NCBI RefSeq assembly: GCF_963678635.1
Contig: NC_087070.1
Location: 20,879,461-20,939,460 of the forward strand
DNA: 60,000 nucleotides
Reading direction: 5' to 3'
DNA from: Symsagittifera roscoffensis
Lineage: Eukaryota > Xenacoelomorpha > Acoela > Convolutidae
Positions 43,713-54,121 of this stretch are shown here, piece after piece. Position 1 is the first letter of the stretch, and each line of letters starts with the position of its first letter. Below the pieces are notes generated by a model. The model had not been told where the DNA came from, ran no database searches, and worked only from the letters and a program-made list of their open reading frames with translations. A program made the translations under genes and the position numbers.

Positions 43713-43766
43713 CCCATACTATGGCTACCCGATGTTCATGAACAGAACTATGGACCACTTCGGCAG
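43713..43766 (+). CDS. Penultimate exon of an unknown gene (GC donor)
   Basis: Acceptor TTTATTTGTTCCAG precedes 43713. The exon reads PYYGYPMFMNRTMDHFG plus the first two bases of an Arg codon. It ends CGGCAG with the downstream intron starting GCAAGT, a strong GC-type donor. The phase fits the next exon (44206). Upstream exons were not identified, so the gene is 5' partial in this annotation. Confidence 0.6.
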
Positions 43767-44205
43767 GCAAGTCTCGGTTTCTTTTACGACTCGATTTCTC
43801 AAACTACTCCCAATTAGAAAGTCAGTTGCGTGGCTCTGGCAAACAATATGTACTAATTCAGAGCTTAATTCAGCCTCGATTCCAAAAATAATTTCAGTGA
43901 GCTTTCTCCAAAAATTTTAAATTCAGTGGATTAGGCAGGATAACTTGAAACTGAAAAGCGTAGCTGCGTTCTTTTTGAGACTGCATTATTGTGCAAAACA
44001 AAAAAAACAAAGAAAAAACTCATTATTTTTATCATACATCTGAGTGATTGGTAAGATTGGTGATGTTAGATCTTAGTCACAATTCATATATATTAGTTGA
44101 TAAAACATTAAGACTAAATAATAAAAAAATTTCTAAACTAAACATTTAAATCCAAAAGCTAGTTCAGGTTAAGATTGATCTTTTAGTTTATAACGTCTTA
44201 TTTAG

Positions 44206-44383
44206 GTCAGACCAGTTCAGACGCTGGCTGCACGACGACCATCTGGCAAAGCTAAACGGCAACGAGAGACAGCTGGAATTGCACAGGATCGGAACAGATG
44301 AGACATATGTTGATCTGCTTAGGAAGAAGTTCGGCCAGTTCCAGACTAGGAAAGCGAGAAACAATGGGTTCTTCATGCAGTGA
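44206..44383 (+). CDS. Last exon of an unknown, highly charged gene
   Basis: Acceptor TCTTATTTAG precedes 44206; stop TGA is at 44381-44383. Joined to the previous exon it completes an Arg codon and encodes SDQFRRWLHDDHLAKLNGNE, then RQLELHRIGTDETYVDLLRK and a basic end with NNGFFMQ. The codon use and GC content stand out from the AT-rich flanks, which supports a real exon. The style (short, Arg/Asp/His-rich, no domain) recalls small cilium- or microtubule-associated proteins, but I cannot name it. Confidence 0.65.
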
Positions 44384-45041
44384 ACGTCCAAATGACCGAA
44401 TTGATTAATAAACCGATTGGTCATAGTAATTTAACTGAATGCGAAATCATATATTTCGAATCTAATTCCAAAATCATTCAAATAACAGTTAACCGCTGAA
44501 AGAATTGTGAATTATGATAAACTACGAGTCACCTGAAAATAACATCGAGCAATGATACCATAACCAAAAATAATAACCATAATTTGTGTTCGACTATGTT
44601 TAGACCATACTTTGTGTTCGACTATGACTCGAAATAGTGCTCGAACATGTTTCGACCATATTTTTGAAATTGGGTTCGAGAGAAAGGGCTGTTTTCGACC
44701 ACTGATTTAAGTCAAACGGACAAGTCAAACACCTCAACCAGGGAACTGACTCACAAAGTAAATCTCTTCAGATTCGAAGCAAACTCAAAAGACACCTAAC
44801 TACGACACGCAAAACATCGACCCCTGGATATTTGCACTGTAAATTCAAATTTGAGCACTTTTCTGTCCACACCACAAAAAAAATCAGATCCTAACATTAT
44901 ATACCACGATCAAAAATTCAATCAATCATCAAGATCCGCATACTTCTTAATTGAAAACAAAAATTTAATAAAATTTAAATTGATTAACAAATTGATAAAA
45001 ATACTTAAGGACTTAAACACGCTAAATATTCTACACAAAGT
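44384..45041. other. Intergenic between convergent genes
   Basis: The plus-strand gene ends at 44383 and the minus-strand nuclear receptor ends at 45042, so this is the shared 3' space. It has a short repetition of TTTGTGTTCGACTATG near 44583 and 44610. Open frames here run antisense to the receptor's last exon and are not genes. Confidence 0.5.
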
Positions 45042-45418
45042 TCACAAAAACTGCTCATCTTTACTATTGAACATCTCCATCACCACATCAGCCATATCCA
45101 GTCCCGCCCCCAGAACAGGCCTGAAGAACAACTCAGTCACCGTTTGGGGGGACATTTCACGCAAGTGGGCCACCAACGACAAGCAATGAGCAGGACGGAG
45201 GGGGTCTAGTTGGATAGGACTGAGTCTGGGGGGATCCCCTCCTCTTCCTTTTCCTCCTCCCCCTGCACCTCCGGTGGAAACATTACTGGGACTACTCTGT
45301 TGTTGTTGTTGTTGTTGGTAGCTTTGCTGCTGTGTTAGCCTGCAGTGGTCTCTCAGGGCTTGCTCGGCCATAGCTCTGTTGTGGTACACTAGTTGACTGT
45401 TTTTCAGTAGAACCAGTT
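45042..45418 (-). CDS. Nuclear receptor exon 5 (helices 9-12, polyQ insert)
   Basis: Acceptor TTTTTTCCAG before 45418; stop TGA at 45042-45044. It encodes ELVLLKNSQLVYHNRAMAEQ (helix 9), then an insert of about 50 residues with QQQQQQQ and GGAGGGGKGRGG tracts, then AHCLSLVAHLREMSPQTV (helices 10-11) and the AF-2-like VVMEMF, ending NSKDEQFL. The low-complexity insert between helices 9 and 10 is unusual for the family. Confidence 0.85.
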
Positions 45419-48400
45419 CTGGAAAAAATTAATGCATATATAAAAGACTGCTCGCATCAGGGCTAAACCCTAAATGCTCCGCTCCGACTGCCCTTAAGAG
45501 TCGCTGGAAAAGTTGGTTTTCTGAATTCTCTCAAAAGACTATCAGGATCAGTTTCGAAAAAAGGCGAATTGTTGAAAAATTTGGTCAAAAACCAAGCTTT
45601 ACAAACTTTTGTTTTTATTTCCAAAAAATGGAAAGTTTTTGACGCACAATCCGCCTTTAAACGCAAGCAAGAAAGTGGCAAAGTTTCTAGAGCTTTAAAA
45701 TGCGAGAAAATACAAACTTTGCATGTAATAAATTGGAAAGTGTACAGCCAACTTTGGATAAATTACGCATTTCAAAAATTTGTCTATATTATGCATTTCA
45801 AAGCTGTTGTATGGAACAAATCGCTTTTTTCGCTTCAATTGACAATTTTCGCTTTTTTCCGCTACAAAGCAAATGTCGGATCAACTGTACAATCCGCCCC
45901 CCTTCCCCTAAGTGACCTACCTTAGAATGCCCTCCCAAAGCATTTATTAATTCTGAAGATTAATTCTGTATAAAATATGCATTTCATACAAACGCGCAAT
46001 TACAATTGGTTTAAACATTTTTATGCGGGATTGCATTTGTATGCTATCAATAGCACAAATTAATGTTTTAGTTCTGTTTTCTGTGGTAATACGGTTAATT
46101 TTGAACGAATCAAGGCTACACTGAAAGTTTGCTAATGAAAAATTCAAGTCGATTTGGGGAGGGGGGATTGTACGGTTAATCCCAGATGTTAAATTACATG
46201 GTAATTTAGTGGCAATGCGGCCTCTTTATTCAAAAACGCCACCAAAAGAGCGCTTTTAATTGCGACTTGGGTTGGAAAAAAATAGCTGCCCTTACAGCTG
46301 TTTGAATTTCTAGAACAATTTATGATTTTTTTGACTACATTAACCAAAATTGAGAACACTGGATCAATAGATAAAACTTTCTTTCCGCTGGGAAATCCGA
46401 AAAATAAACACCGCTTTCGAAACTAGAAGTCATCACGTTTTTCGTGCCCTTCACACTTTAATGTTCGATAGTGAAGTTTGCCTTCCTTTTGGCACAGGAA
46501 ATGAAATACACTTAAGAAAATCACAAATGAAACTGCAAAAAAGTAAATTTGAGCCTGAACAAATTTTAAGACTTGTCCAGTTGAAATTAAGAAAAAAATC
46601 ATCAGCAGCTATATAAAAGTCTGAACTACGTTCATCGACTCTTAAAAGTTTGAACCAATTTTTTCGACACAAATAGTTTTTGATTAATTTTTGAAATCCA
46701 AATCACGAACAAAAGGGCTTTCAAAAAGTGCCACACTTGACCCCTGTGAGCTTTCTCTGAGAAACGATATCCAAAAATCGGGAAAAAATGCCCTACGCCA
46801 TAGTCCCTTCCCACACCTTTAAGGGGGAAGGCTTTGGTCGAAAAAAAAACGACTCGCCCGAGCTCCCAAAACCTCGAAATCGTATGCTAAAATTTTGAAA
46901 TAACATCTAGTAACTCTGGTAAGAACGAGAGGAAAGCTAAAACAAGACTGCTCGTATCAGGGCGAAGCCCTGAATGTTCCGACTGCCTTTTAAGGTTTAT
47001 GGAGCAGCAGTAATAGCATTAAAAAAATAAATGAAAAAAAAATAAAATGAATTTTTTTTTTCAAAAAATTGAAGTTTTTTTATAAAAATCATACCCCCAC
47101 ACGCCATATAAAGTACAAAAAGAGAGATTTCGTTCCTTGAAACAAATCAATTATGGCAAATAAGCTTCGTTCAACCAATTTGGAACGATTTATAAGACGG
47201 ATTAAATCACAGCTTACGCGTTAATAGCGCGAATTATATCGCGCGTTAATTGTCCCAAATTGGTCAAAATGGCCAAAATGGCAATCTTTAAACCCTCATA
47301 ACTTTACGAAAAATGATCACAGGTGAAATATCTTTTCAAATTTAAGCTCAGGATAACAATACCTTTTGAATGATATTAAAAAATTCCGTCAAAGATGGCT
47401 AGTTAAAAAGTCGAAATTTATCTGAAGAAAAAAAAACCCACCCCGAGCACAAATATTCCGTTACTTTCGTATCGAAAGTCGGAACAACAAGATGTTGAGG
47501 TAATTTGAGGTATTTTTCTGTCTTTTGGAAAACTTTCTCGGCACAATTGCCAGCAATTCAGATGTCCAGCTACGTACTAAAGTCTGATGACTCCACAAAA
47601 CTAGAAAACAAAATTGGTAGATAAAATTAAACAAGACTGCTCGTATCAGGGCAAAGCCCTGAAAATTCCGACTGCTTTTTAACGTTTATAACAGTAATAA
47701 CATAAACAACAGAAATAAATTAAAATGAAAAAAAAAATTTCTTAAATTTGAAAATTTTTCTATGAAAATCATCCCCCCACACGCCATATTTAGTACAAAA
47801 CAATAGATTTTGCTCCTTGTGACAAATCAATTATGGCAAATAAGCTTCTTTCAACCAATTTGGAACGATTTCTAAGACGGACTAAATCTCCGCTTACGCG
47901 TTAATAGCGCGAATTATATCGCGCGTTAATTGTCCCAAATTGGTCAAAATGGCCAAAGTGGCCAAAATGGCAATCTTTAAACCCTCATAACTTTACGAAA
48001 AATGATCACAGGTGAAATATATTTTCAAATTTAAGCTCAGGACAACAATAGCTTTCGAATGATATAAAAAATTTCGGTCAAAAATGGCTAGTTAAAAAGT
48101 CGAAATTTGTCTGAAGAAAAAAAAAACCCACCCCGAGCACAAAGATTCCGTTACTTTCGTATCGAAAGTCGGAACAATAATCTTATAAATCCCGCTGACC
48201 TGGGTTGAAGAGTGCAATGATCTTTAAGTAGAAGTACTCTTCATCAGACAACTTCAGTCCCGCAATCTTGTTCAGCATCGCCTTCACTGTGTTCACACTT
48301 TCACAAGTGGGCAGCTGGTTCTTCTCGGCGAATATTCGGGCTAGTTTATTCGCACAAATGGTCTGTTTCCAACATGGTACTGCATTGGGTCTGGAAAAAA

Positions 48401-48768
48401 CTAAGCTTATGAGCTACAACATTAGCATATAAAATTATTTCGATTCATGTTTTCGATAAATGTTTTGTTGCCTCTTTCTATCGAAAATTTTAGAGAGGCA
48501 AGACCCACCTATAAATGGCACAAGTCGAAATTAAACGGATGGATTAGGAAAAAAGGCCATGAGCAACCATTTTTCAATATGCTTGAATTTAAAAAAAAAT
48601 CCATTTTGTTTTGAGTTTTGCAGACCAGTTCATTGAGTTATCAACCAATTAGAGTACAAGTCCCGCCCGCTTGGTTTGCCCAATCCAGAAAAAAAAAATC
48701 GGGTTCTTTTTTATCAATGAATCTAATCGCTTAAAACACTTATTTCTCTCTTTTTTCTCAAACCCAAA

Positions 48769-48799
<31 letters not shown>

Positions 48800-51700
48800 T
48801 TAGAACCCCGTGGTATCAGACCTGTTGCAGAAGTTCTTCAGTTCCATCTTGATGTCCAGCTGTTCTTCTGTGATGGCGATGAGGAAGATGGACACCCACG
48901 ACTGACCAATCAGAAGAGCCCTGTCCTCCCTCAGCAGTCCTTTGAAGGGCAGAAGAGAAGACACAGTCTGAGCACATCGCTGCAGTGTCTCGAAACTGGA
49001 TCAGAGCAAAACAGCAACAGTATATCACAAATTATTTCAACTCATTCATATTCTCAGAGTTTGCTTCAGAAATCTACTCTATAAAAAATAATTGGAATTC
49101 TCGTATCAGGGCCGAGAATTTCTTTTATAATAAATTCAATTTGTGTCAAGTGAGTAGATTTTGGGTAAAATTATAAAGCATTAGAGAAACGTAGTTTCAC
49201 TTTTGAGTGTTCGCAATACTTTACAAGTATCCTTTGTTGATTGTTTCTAGAATATATTGGTTTTCAAAATCAACCATTTGCCCTAAAATCTTTATTTACC
49301 AAAATCGAGAAGTTTCTTCAGGTTGTTTCAATTTGACTATCGTCGGCTCGCAGCAGCATCGACTGCCAGAATGCTCCGCCGACATTGACGAACCCGAACG
49401 GAATCCAGTATCATCCGAGTTGAAACTTGTTCCGCTACTCGGACTAGTCCCGAAGTCGGGAGTCGCAGGTGATCCGAAAGACGAACTCTCTCTGAGCGAA
49501 CTACTTGAAAAATGCGAAATATCCGGAATCGATTTTTCCGATCCTATTTTTGTCTGCTGTTGTTGATGCGAAGTAGAGTCCAAAAGTTTTCCGAGCTCGT
49601 TATAATCTGCTTCGTCACGAGACTTCATAAATTGCATCTTATTAGTTGGACCGTTGTGCAGGTTTTGTACTAATTTGTTCACGTTTGAAGAGTGCACTGG
49701 AACAGATGCGCATATTTTTTTGGCTTCGGGTGGGTTGATTTCGTCTGATTGACTATGAGGTTGACTCGGGGTTTGTTCGGATTCTGCGGGCAGAACTGAG
49801 ACATCAGCAGACGTGAGGCCGAAATTGAAACCGGCGAAGTTTGGCGAGCTGGGCATTGACAAGGGTTCGTCGTTGAGCTGAATTTGATTTTGAACAAAGT
49901 TTAAAAAAAACATATTTTAAGCTACATAGCAATTGCGGAAACGTACATCTACACAATTGATTATAAAAACGATGAAAAAACAATAGTTCAAGTTCAGCAT
50001 AAGGTGGCCCCCAGGGAGCGGAAAAGTAACCTTAGGGTCGTGAAAATTAATTTAAATTCCGACCACTGAAAATGAAAATGAGCTTAGTCTTTGAGAGTGT
50101 TTAGTTGTTCCGACCAATGACATTCGGGAGAAACTTAATTCGAACGAAATTGCAAGTCTTCCAAAAAAATTGTCCGTGTATGAAGTTTTTGGTAATTTCG
50201 AGCGATTAAGTTACAAAAAAGTGGGGAGGATATTTTTTTCAGGAGTATTTCAATTTTTTGTTGGATGAGGAATCACATATAATAATCAGAGAAGGCCAAT
50301 AAAAACATATTGATGTTCTTTCAGTTGTGTTTTGAGACATTACATTATTCGAAAACATCACATAAAAACTAGAACCAGTTTGAAATTTTTCGTGTGTAGT
50401 CTCATTTCGATTTAGTACAGTTATCGTGTTGCGTTATATGAACATCGGAACTTTATGCTGAGTAAAACTTAGTTTGACCAAAAAATGGTTATTGGAGCTT
50501 CAACTAGCGCTTATCTGGTACTGTGCAAAAAAAATGTAATAAAATTAATGTGAAAACTGAAAAAGCTTAATGTTTAAACACTTAATTTTGAAAGACAACT
50601 GTAATCAACAAGGCCAAGAAAAACTTGTGAACTTTGCTTTAGGTTTTATTTCTACAACACTTACAAAAAATGCCTAAATTTGAAAGAGGGAAAATCAGAA
50701 ACGGTCGAATCATGCAGCATATTGAAACCCTTTCAGTCTTTATTCCAACGACGTCAGAAAACACTTGAGTCTTAATGGTTTTTTTATCTTTGTAAAGCGT
50801 TGTGCTTTTTACTCTAACTTAGAGCGTGTAAAGGTTGTTATACGAGTGCGATTAATTAGGCTGATTCAGAAGCTGATTTAGGAGACGGGGAGAGAGCGGA
50901 CGCTTTCCCCTCAGGGAATTGACTCTCTCAACAAACAAAGGGTCCCCCTCTGGTATTTTTTATGACATCCATTTTAGACTGACCAAACCTAAAATTTTTC
51001 TAGAGGCCAATATATACTAACTTTGAAGGGGAGCGCGCGCCGAAAACACGCAATCTTTCGGTCAAAAATCCAAAAAGTGCCCAAAACCGGCTTTTTTAAA
51101 GTTTTTTTTTAATTTGCCTGCGGGGCAAATTTTTGATCAAAATAGGGTCTTCACAGTGTTCTGGGAGTGCTCAGAAAATCAATTTGGCCGACCTAAAAAA
51201 ATGTCAACAAGGTTTTCGAAAAAAAATTTTGAAAATACCACTCCTCGAGAAAATTTTAGATCCGCCCCTGAGCTGACTGTTTATGATTCGTGGATGTTAA
51301 TGAGTTCTCCTACCATACCGCAACGGCATCCATTTTTGGGTGACCAATGGTTGACAATCTTATGGTCGAAATTTTTGTCGACCTTTTTTTTAGGTTGACC
51401 AAATTGATTTTTCGAGCTCTTCCAAAGCACTGTTTTTGCCAAATTTTCTGTACCGCAGGCAAGTTTTGGAAGAACAGGCCAAAAAGGCGTTTTTGGGCAC
51501 TTTTTGAAAAATTTTGACAAAAAAATCGCGTTTTGTTGGCGCGTGCTCCCCCTCAAAATTAGCATATATCGGCGCCAAAGGCGCCTTTAGAAAAATTTTA
51601 GGGTCGGTCGGCCAAATATGGATTTCTTAAAAAGTACCAAAGGGGGGACCCTTTGGGTCGGGAGGGGGTCGAATCCCTGAGGAAAAGGGGCGTCCGCCCC

Positions 51701-52954
51701 CCCCCTAAATCCGCCCCTGGCTGAGGTATTTGCACTATTTGGAATAGCTGAGGTATTTGCACAGCAACCGTCTAAAAACTTTTTGAAACTCTTCTTGGAA
51801 ATTTTCTTTGATTTTGTTTTAAAAATTTTAGTCCCATTTTTATTATTATAGGCGCTAAAATAAAATGGAGTAATACTAAATTTTCATAAGAAAACTACTG
51901 GAGTATTACTAAATTTTCATGGCTGGACTTATAAGCCTACTATTATAAGCCTGCTCCCTCTATTAGCTCGCAATTAGACTAGAAAAAAAATTGAAACCAG
52001 TTTTTCTCTAGAAATTATTTATTGTCGTTCGAATCACGACTGAAAGTGCTTTAAAATGATTTATTACTCGCCTCCATCCTATATATTACTTGAGATACCT
52101 GATTTTGCGGTGGAAAAAATTTGAAATAAAACTGAAACAACCAAAACTACGTTCTTCTGCATTTCCAGAAGTCGGAATAAAAATTTCTGCCTCTTGTTCA
52201 TTATAATAATCTGACAGTTGTCCAGTTTGTGAGTCAATTTTTTTACCAAGCATGAGAAACCACGCTGATTTGGGTATTTCTTAGGACAATTGGAAACTGA
52301 TATTTCGCAGTAAAACAACTGACGTCTGCGAATTGGAAATTCAGTCTTCGATTTTTTCCCAAAATTTCATTAAGCACACGTCACTTATTTTGTAAAAGTT
52401 TGAGTCGAAAATGTTTTACAAAGGTATAAATTTTTAAAAACTTTTTTCGCTCCCTGGTTCACAAGTTAGACAATTTTATGAAAAAGAGAAACTCTTCAAA
52501 CCCTTTAATTTATCTGCACGTAAAAGACAGAACGGGTCAAATCTTCAATTTTTTAAGCAGCAATAAAGTAGTTGGTGAACGTATATCTGACATTTTAATC
52601 ATCATTTAAGTTTCACACGTCCATTCGACCAAAACTGGCCACGTTTCAACAGACTCGGGTAATCAAATCACGTGACTTTTTCTGAAATATATATTTGAAT
52701 TCTAGGACCATAAAAAGTCTGACCTACTTGAACAAAAAGAGACTTACCAACGAATGGAGAACTGAGAAGCATCCAGTCTCAAGGTCAGATCCAGAACCAC
52801 CATCTCCGAACTCATCCAGATAGTCCAACAAGTTAGGCATGTCATCATCCTCATCATTCAAACCCCCACCCAGGCCCAGCCCATCGCTCCCAGAGGGGTC
52901 CAAGGTACCCCCCTGGTGCAAGGGACTAGTGAGATCGTTAAAACTTGATCCCAT
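45042..52954 (-). CDS. Nuclear receptor lacking a DNA-binding domain (HNF4/NR2A-like)
   Basis: Five exons (52954-52748, 49877-49300, 48995-48822, 48390-48200, 45418-45042) with GT-AG borders and matching phases (0, 2, 2, 1) give about 508 residues. Residues 1-261 are an acidic Gly-rich start (NDEDDDMPNLLDYLDEFGDG) and a long Ser/Gln-rich region. From about 262 the nuclear-receptor ligand-binding domain follows: RCAQTVSSLLPFKGLLREDR (helices 3-4), LSDEEYFYLKIIALFNP (helices 7-8), MSPQTVTELFFRPVLG (helix 10) and an AF-2-like VVMEMF close to the C-terminus. No C4 zinc fingers are encoded in any exon or in the introns I inspected. Helices 7-11 look closest to NR2 receptors such as HNF4. Such DBD-less receptors are known from ctenophores. 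It presumably acts as a ligand- or partner-binding cofactor rather than by direct DNA contact. Confidence 0.85.
45880..46182. mobile_element. Small inverted-repeat element in receptor intron 4
   Basis: ACTGTACAATCCGCCCCCCT on the left (about 45884) is mirrored by GGGGAGGGGGGATTGTACGG on the right (about 46157-46176), giving arms of about 25 bases around 250 bases of AT-rich, non-coding DNA. Likely a MITE; no target duplication is obvious. Confidence 0.5.
46946..47489 (-). mobile_element. Hairpin-ended element, copy in receptor intron 4 (first)
   Basis: Runs from AACAAGACTGCTCGTATCAG through CAGGGCGAAGCCCTG (hairpin) to CTTTCGTATCGAAAG (hairpin) and TCGGAACAA. A central near-palindrome, TTAATAGCGCG...CGCGCGTTAA, lies near 47220-47250. 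About 545 bp, no coding sequence. It is reversed relative to the copies at 7.4 and 59.6 kb. Confidence 0.8.
47632..48178 (-). mobile_element. Hairpin-ended element, copy in receptor intron 4 (second)
   Basis: Second, closely similar copy in the same orientation, separated from the first by about 140 unrelated bases. Its end (GTCGGAACAA at about 48177) lies about 20 bases from the donor site of receptor exon 4. Confidence 0.8.
48200..48390 (-). CDS. Nuclear receptor exon 4 (LBD helices 6-8)
   Basis: Acceptor TTTTTTCCAG before 48390, donor GTCAGC after 48200. 191 bases reading NAVPCWKQTICANKLARIFA then KAMLNKIAGLKLSDEEY and FYLKIIALFNP. The last block is a strong match to helix 8 of NR2-type receptors. 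A hairpin-ended element ends about 20 bases past the donor. Confidence 0.88.
48769..48796 (+). repeat. 28-base poly-C run
   Basis: An uninterrupted C homopolymer 24 bases downstream of the receptor exon 3 donor (G run in the sense of the gene). Its length is probably approximate. Confidence 0.9.
48822..48995 (-). CDS. Nuclear receptor exon 3 (LBD helices 3-5)
   Basis: Acceptor TGATCCAG before 48995, donor GTCTGA after 48822. 174 bases starting FETLQRCAQTVSSLL. It contains the LBD signature region, with LREDRALLIGQSW in place of the usual D-Q-LL pattern, then SIFLIAITEEQLDI (helix 5 and turn). Confidence 0.85.
49300..49877 (-). CDS. Nuclear receptor exon 2 (Ser/Gln-rich region)
   Basis: Acceptor CAAATTCAG before 49877, donor GTAAAT after 49300. 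192 codons plus two bases, reading LNDEPLSMPSSPNF at the start and PTIVKLKQPEETSRF at the end. Disordered, rich in Ser, Gln and Pro. It occupies the place where a DNA-binding domain and hinge would lie in a standard receptor; the three Cys in SRCCCEP do not have zinc-finger spacing. Confidence 0.75.
50870..51722. mobile_element. Long imperfect palindrome in receptor intron 1
   Basis: Two arms of about 350 bases face each other around a spacer near 51260-51350. On the left: GGCGATTTAGG-like end, GGACGC, CCCCTCAGGGAATTGAC, AAAGGGTCCCCCTCTGG, CCTAAAATTTTTCTA, GCGCGCGCCGAAAACACG, then TTTGGCCGACCTAAAAAAA. The right arm (51360-51720) carries the same blocks inverted. The arms belong to the CCCCTCAG dispersed family seen at 7.95, 14.55 and 54.35 kb. 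No coding potential beyond frames that read through the arms. Confidence 0.75.
52748..52954 (-). CDS. Nuclear receptor exon 1 (start)
   Basis: ATG at 52952-52954; 69 codons ending TCG TTG with donor GTAAGT at 52747. Acidic and Gly-rich, no domain. I chose this ATG because the frame opens here, the composition changes sharply upstream, and the phase-0 donor fits exon 2. Upstream non-coding exons are possible. Confidence 0.7.
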
Positions 52955-53577
52955 TGCTTTTTAGAGTTTTTTGAAAAGTACTGAGTTATTTCAGAAAATA
53001 GTTTTCTTTCACTTAAAAAACTTAAGAATAAGCACTTAAAACAGTGCTAATAATTAAATTTTATTCGCGAAAAAATGATTATCAATTTTTTGGCGTAAAA
53101 AGCGGACCGATTTTATGGATAAACTTGATGTGAGAGATAAATTGTTATAAAATGGATATTGACAGACAAAATTTTAATCGAATTTAGTAAGGCATACGTG
53201 TTACGTAATTTAAGTACTAGATTATGTAATGCCTTTGTATTTGACCAATGGTGTCTTAGCATTTGTACATTACTCCGTACAATTCGCTCAACAAAAATGG
53301 TTGTATTACGTAATTACTCACAGACACGCGCGTATATAATGTATAGTGACGTAATACTTTATGGGACTGTCTGTCATTTGAATTGCTCATAAGTCAGCAT
53401 AAAACCAATCTATTGAGTTCGAGAAAAGGGTTTTTCCTGGTACTCAGATTGCAATGATTCAATTGGCTTTGAGCGTACTTTAAAATGCGAAAGTTTTGCT
53501 GCGATAAAATACTCGTGTAATTACACTATTAACGACAAAACGAAAAATTTGCAATAAAAAAATAAAGGGTTATTATT
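52955..53577 (-). promoter_or_regulatory. Upstream region of the nuclear receptor, bZIP-type palindromes
   Basis: Between the receptor ATG and the 53.58-kb MITE there are two perfect TTACGTAA sites (53201-53208, 53306-53313) and TGACGTAA (53347-53354), matching PAR/NFIL3 and CRE-type bZIP sites. The last two lie in a short inverted repeat. Promoter function is inferred from position only; no TATA box was identified. Confidence 0.35.
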
Positions 53578-53796
53578 TCTATTTTTGGATCTACTTAACA
53601 ATCTCCCCGCTATGGTACCCTTTTAAGAATCTCCACCCCTATAAGTAAATACAGTAAGGTAGCTCTGAGCTTTCTATTGAGAATTATAATTTTGCTACAT
53701 TCTGATTGGTCGAAAAATCGACCATTTTGATCTACTTACAATTTCCCCCTTTCTTGAAAGGGTAGGAGATTGTTAACTAGATCCCTATTTTTCTAT
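53578..53796. mobile_element. MITE with ~45-bp terminal inverted repeats
   Basis: The left end CTATTTTTGGATCTACTTAA followed by CAATCTCC mirrors the right end GGAGATTGTTAACTAGATCC followed by CTATTTTT. The similarity extends inward through the CCCTTTTAAG/CTTGAAAGGG bases. Interior non-coding, with a second GATCTACTTACAATTTCCCC near 53730. Confidence 0.65.
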
Positions 53797-54004
53797 GAAT
53801 AGGCAGTCTTATATGATTTTTGGTATGCCAGAAATAACAAGTCGTTCTCCAGTGCATTGATTCTACCAGTGTTTTAGCAATAAAGATACTAAAACTTCAG
53901 GAAGTCTTTTCTGACTCTCTACTTAAGCCAAAACAATTCAGATAAACAGTTTTTAAAATAAAACTCATCTACAAACAAATATTCAATTAGAAGTCTACAA
54001 CAAA

Positions 54005-54121
54005 CTAGAAACTCAGTCCCAAACTAGTTCTTGTCGTGTGTCCATGATGATCCACAGCTCGGTAGTGGATGTCTGAAGGCTGGAACCCAAGAGGAACCAG
54101 CACTCTCGCATACTGCAGCGC
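54005..54121 (-). CDS. RING gene last exon
   Basis: Acceptor TTTCTTTCATAG before 54121; 38 codons and TAG. GC-rich compared with its flanks. Rich in His and aromatic residues (DIHYRAVDHHGHTTR). Confidence 0.7.
   Translation of the reverse strand, partial: ALQYARVLVPLGFQPSDIHYRAVDHHGHTTRTSLGLSF

Noticed and set aside
44206-44424. Minus-strand frame of 78 codons over the plus-strand last exon
   Set aside because: The plus strand has an acceptor in phase with the upstream exon and a more protein-like sequence.
44851-45189. Open frame of 112 codons on the plus strand
   Set aside because: It runs antisense through the last receptor exon, which has splice sites, phase and domain support.
45569-45925. 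118-codon plus-strand frame in receptor intron 4
   Set aside because: No domain, AT-driven composition, and it ends inside an inverted-repeat element.
49207-49566. Plus-strand frame of 119 codons
   Set aside because: Antisense to receptor exon 2.
49690-49720. Candidate zinc-finger cysteines in the receptor N-terminal region
   Set aside because: The few Cys in exon 2 (including SRCCCEP) lack the spacing of nuclear-receptor C4 fingers.
51114-51578. Several frames on both strands inside the 51-kb palindrome
   Set aside because: They read through arms of a dispersed inverted repeat and recur at 54.4 kb with the repeat.
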